From: Actinomycetota bacterium
Lineage (GTDB): Bacteria > Actinomycetota > Thermoleophilia > Gaiellales > Gaiellaceae
Direction of reading: 5' to 3'
Length of the DNA stretch: 8,257 nt
Assembly: GCA_005884155.1 (NCBI GenBank)
Contig: VAXD01000130.1
Location: forward strand, 532 to 8,788
In this document: one piece after another, positions 5,955-8,257 of the stretch
Position numbering within the stretch: the first letter of the stretch is position 1
Layout: every line of letters starts with the position of its first letter
Translations under genes and position numbers: made by a program
The notes under the pieces: model-generated
What the model was told of the DNA's origin: nothing
Databases searched by the model: none
The model's input: only the letters and a program-made list of their open reading frames with translations

Positions 5955-7369
5955 TGCTGCCCCGGCACGGTCGGGGGCGCGGTCTTGTTGGTCTCGGGCG
6001 GAAGCTTCTCGCCGCGCGCCTTCGCATCCGCCCAGGCGCGGTTGAGCATGTCCATGTAGAGCGCCTTGATCCCGGCTGCCGCGCTCCGGATGGAAAGCTC
6101 GGTCGTGCCGTCGTTCAGCCTCATCGAGTCACCGGGGGCAAGGCCGGGGAACACGCGCATCGCCTCCTGCACGTACGGGTCCTTCGCCATTCTCTTGTCG
6201 AAGTCCGCGTTGTTCGCGAGCTGCTGATGGGTCTTCACCCAGGCCTTGAGCTCTTTCGTCGGCTGCCAGACGATGTAGTCCTTCGGCTCCGGCACTCGAT
6301 AGTGCGCGAGCGTCCCGTTGGGGATCGTCTTCAGAAACAGCACCACGCGCCAGATGTCGTCGACCGAAAGCCGCTCGCCGAAGTTCTCCATCGCCGTTCC
6401 CGGCCAGCCGCGCAGGATCCGGTAGTAGAAGTCGCCCGGGCCGGTGTCGCCGCCGCAGCAGGCGTCGTCGGCGCTCGTGAAATCGGCCGGAGGCGGCGAG
6501 AGGAACGAGGCCCCGGGTCCCTTGCCGTTGCCCTTCAGCCCGTGGCAGCCGACGCAGCGCTGAAGGAAGACCTCCTTGCCGCGCATCAGGTTCTGCTCGG
6601 TGACCGGCAACGGGTCGCCCGAGAGCCAGTAGCTGCGGTCGATCTGGGAGAGGTTCGGAGCCTCCTCGAGTTGCGTGCTCGGCGGCTTCAGACCCTTCTC
6701 GTTTGCCTCCACGATCGGCTTGTGGGCGCCCTGGAAGCCTTTGTACGCCTCCGGGAAGCCCTGGTTCAGGAGCACGACGTGCTTCGAGTAGAGCTGGCCC
6801 GCGTAGCGCAAAAGGCCCGACTTGCCGCTGCGCTCCTCCACGAACATCACCAGCTCGTCGACCTGCTTGTCCGAGAAGAGCGATTTCATGTCAGGCATCA
6901 GGGACATGGGATCCATGAAACGCGGGTCGTAGAAGTGGGCGCGTTGCCAGTCGTTCGGATGCCAGCCTGACTCCTGCGAGAGGTCGGGCCCCGTGCGCTC
7001 GGTGCCGAGCAAGTTCGGCGACTGGTCGCTGCCGTAGAAGTCGCCCGGCTGCGAGACCTTCGGATAGAGGAAGTAGAGCGCCTCGCGCACGTCCTGCGGC
7101 CGGGAGTACCCGGAGTGGCAGACGTAGCAGCCGTTCTGCGCGAACAGGTTGCGGCCCTTGAGCGCAGTGTTGGAGAGCGGCGCCCAGTCCTCGGAGGCCG
7201 GCGGGTCGAAGGTGTGGATCGGCAGCCAGACGACGATCGCGACCACTGTGAAGAACGCAAGCAGCCCGCCGACCCCCGCGACCAGCGGCGTGATCAGCAT
7301 CCGCTCGGTGGGGTGTCGGACCCAGCCGCGCGGCAGCGGCTCTCGATCGCCGCGCTCGTCGCGTTCCAT
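5951..7369 (-). CDS. ccoO: CcoO-like membrane-anchored diheme cytochrome c subunit of cbb3-type oxidase
   Basis: A 472-aa protein: a basic/acidic N-terminus, one TM at about 26-49, then a periplasmic part. The first heme domain (about 65-185) carries CYVCH (81-85) in GRNLFAQNGCYVCHSGYSRP, followed by GTERTGPDLSQESGWH, a RAHFYDPR block and DPMSLMPDM (likely Met158 ligand). This is the usual CcoO order. After a linker rich in Lys and Pro, a second heme domain (about 258-350) carries CVGCH (272-276), a Cys-Cys pair at 304-305 and GWPGTAM (likely Met327 ligand). CcoO proteins usually have one heme, and CcoP supplies two more; here no CcoP gene follows, so this protein probably merges both roles with two hemes in total. 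Residues 351-472 are an extension I do not recognise. It passes electrons to CcoN. Its ATG overlaps the ccoN stop (TGATG). Confidence 0.85.
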   Translation of the reverse strand: MERDERGDREPLPRGWVRHPTERMLITPLVAGVGGLLAFFTVVAIVVWLPIHTFDPPASEDWAPLSNTALKGRNLFAQNGCYVCHSGYSRPQDVREALYFLYPKVSQPGDFYGSDQSPNLLGTERTGPDLSQESGWHPNDWQRAHFYDPRFMDPMSLMPDMKSLFSDKQVDELVMFVEERSGKSGLLRYAGQLYSKHVVLLNQGFPEAYKGFQGAHKPIVEANEKGLKPPSTQLEEAPNLSQIDRSYWLSGDPLPVTEQNLMRGKEVFLQRCVGCHGLKGNGKGPGASFLSPPPADFTSADDACCGGDTGPGDFYYRILRGWPGTAMENFGERLSVDDIWRVVLFLKTIPNGTLAHYRVPEPKDYIVWQPTKELKAWVKTHQQLANNADFDKRMAKDPYVQEAMRVFPGLAPGDSMRLNDGTTELSIRSAAAGIKALYMDMLNRAWADAKARGEKLPPETNKTAPPTVPGQQ

Positions 7370-8257
7370 CAGCTCACCACCGGCGGAGGCGCGATCGCCT
7401 CCGCGACGTTCAGGGTCTCACGGCGGCGGCGCTCTGCGGTGTTCGTGAAGATCGTCATCCCGATGTTGACGATCTGGACGATCCCCGAGGCCACGATCAT
7501 CGCGCCGAAGATCCCACGGGCGATGTAGTAGGCATGGAGCTGCGGCAGCACGTTGACCTCCGGGATCCCGTCCTGCCACGCAAACCCCTGCTGGAACCCG
7601 GCGAGCGTGAGCACGCTGAAGAACCCGGTGAAGCCGACGGTGACCAACCAGTACTGCCATTCGGACAGGCTGCGGCTGAAGAGGGGACGTTGGTAGATCT
7701 GGGCGACGATGTAGTCGATCACGCCCATCCCGAGGATCGTGAAGGCGCCGAGCAGCGCGAGGTGCGCGTGCGCGACGACGAAGTTCGTGAAGTGCGTCAG
7801 CTTGTTGAACGGCTGGATCGCCTCGAAAGCCCCCTGGATGTTCACCAGGAAGTAGAAGAAGAAGGCCGTCATCGTGAAGCGCAGCGGTAAGTTCGTGAAG
7901 AAGCGGTCCCAGTTGCCCTTCATCGTCCCGAGGATGTTGATCGTGAAGGCGAACACCGGGACGAGCAGCATCCAGGACGAGACCTCGGCGATCGTCTTCA
8001 GCCAGGAAGGCGTCGGCGACTGCAGGATGTGGTGGTCGCCCACTCCCGTGTAGAAGAAGGCCATCCCCCAGAACGAGATGAGCGACAGCGTGTAGCTGTA
8101 GAGCGGCGTGTTGGTGACGCGCGGGACGATGTAGTACGTCAGCGCGAGCAGCATCGGAGTCAGCCACAGCCCGAACAGGTTGTGGGCGTACCACCAGTTG
8201 AGGATGGCGTCGGAGAGGCTCGAGGATAAGGCGCCGGAGCGCGAGCCCCAGACGTTG
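7369..8257 (-). CDS. ccoN: CcoN, cbb3-type cytochrome c oxidase catalytic subunit I, partial (5' end outside window)
   Basis: The frame is open to the window edge; the visible 295 residues run from helix VI to the C-terminus. NWWYAHNLFGLWLTP holds the helix VI CuB His. FFYTGVGDHH (His-His at 8029-8034) holds the other two CuB ligands, with a Tyr six residues before the pair as in the cross-linked Tyr of C-family oxidases. AHAHLALLG (7762-7770) holds the helix X His pair for the high-spin and low-spin hemes. The remaining helices to NIGMTIFTN fit the CcoN end. The Tyr and the WWYxHN block favour an oxygen-reducing C-family oxidase over a nitric oxide reductase. It sits in the cytoplasmic membrane, reduces O2 and contributes to proton motive force. 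ATG 8154 is internal to helix VI, not the start. The low-spin heme His of helix II lies outside the window. Confidence 0.92.
   Translation of the reverse strand, partial: NVWGSRSGALSSSLSDAILNWWYAHNLFGLWLTPMLLALTYYIVPRVTNTPLYSYTLSLISFWGMAFFYTGVGDHHILQSPTPSWLKTIAEVSSWMLLVPVFAFTINILGTMKGNWDRFFTNLPLRFTMTAFFFYFLVNIQGAFEAIQPFNKLTHFTNFVVAHAHLALLGAFTILGMGVIDYIVAQIYQRPLFSRSLSEWQYWLVTVGFTGFFSVLTLAGFQQGFAWQDGIPEVNVLPQLHAYYIARGIFGAMIVASGIVQIVNIGMTIFTNTAERRRRETLNVAEAIAPPPVVS

Noticed and set aside
1..8257. CRISPR array, tRNA/rRNA genes, insertion sequences
   Set aside because: No regularly spaced repeats, cloverleaf-like sequence, transposase motifs or terminal inverted repeats were seen on either strand.
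7369..8257. Reading the catalytic subunit as a nitric oxide reductase (NorB)
   Set aside because: The WWYAHN block and the Tyr six residues before His-His match C-family oxidases; NorB-type Glu motifs were not seen in the visible part.

Overview
This is a window from a GC-rich bacterial chromosome. GC-biased codon use, tight gene packing and the style of the membrane proteins suggest a high-GC actinomycete-like lineage, possibly Thermoleophilia. That placement is inference only; there is no rRNA or other marker gene here.

The left end (1-1540, + strand) holds two genes. The first is the 3' part of a YdjM/DUF457-type membrane-bound metal-dependent hydrolase, with its start outside the window. 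It is followed 26 bp later by a secreted NlpC/P60 cell-wall peptidase with a clear signal peptide and an intact Cys-His-His triad.

The rest (1551-8257, - strand) reads as one respiratory operon transcribed from right to left. The order is: ccoN (C-family cbb3-type oxidase catalytic subunit, 5' end outside the window); a CcoO-like membrane-anchored cytochrome c carrying a second c-type heme domain; a CcoS-like small membrane protein; a two-TM protein of unknown function; a small soluble protein that looks like an ABM-type dimeric alpha-beta barrel; a 59-aa single-TM protein; and a very large second heme-copper-oxidase-like membrane protein. From ccoN to the 59-aa protein every junction overlaps (TGATG, ATGA or 14 nt), so these genes are probably translationally coupled. 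The last gene starts after 12 nt.

The most notable object is that last gene. It is split between two overlapping frames (3550-4794 and 1551-3605). The homology of a single transmembrane segment runs across the frame change near a GGG run (CCC on the + strand, 3641-3643). Removing one base there gives one protein of about 1080 aa. It has a 13-TM heme-copper-oxidase-like half with a visible three-fold internal repeat and a changed heme/metal ligand set, fused to a C-terminal half of uncharacterised TM segments, an extracytoplasmic domain and a final seven-TM block. The frameshift may be a sequencing error, a real mutation or recoding; the sequence alone cannot decide.

In the working model, CcoN and the diheme CcoO-like protein form a C-family terminal oxidase that takes electrons from periplasmic cytochromes c to O2. 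The CcoS-like protein helps maturation. The small proteins and the second HCO-like protein are accessory subunits or a parallel enzyme of unknown activity. No RNA genes, mobile elements or CRISPR arrays were seen.
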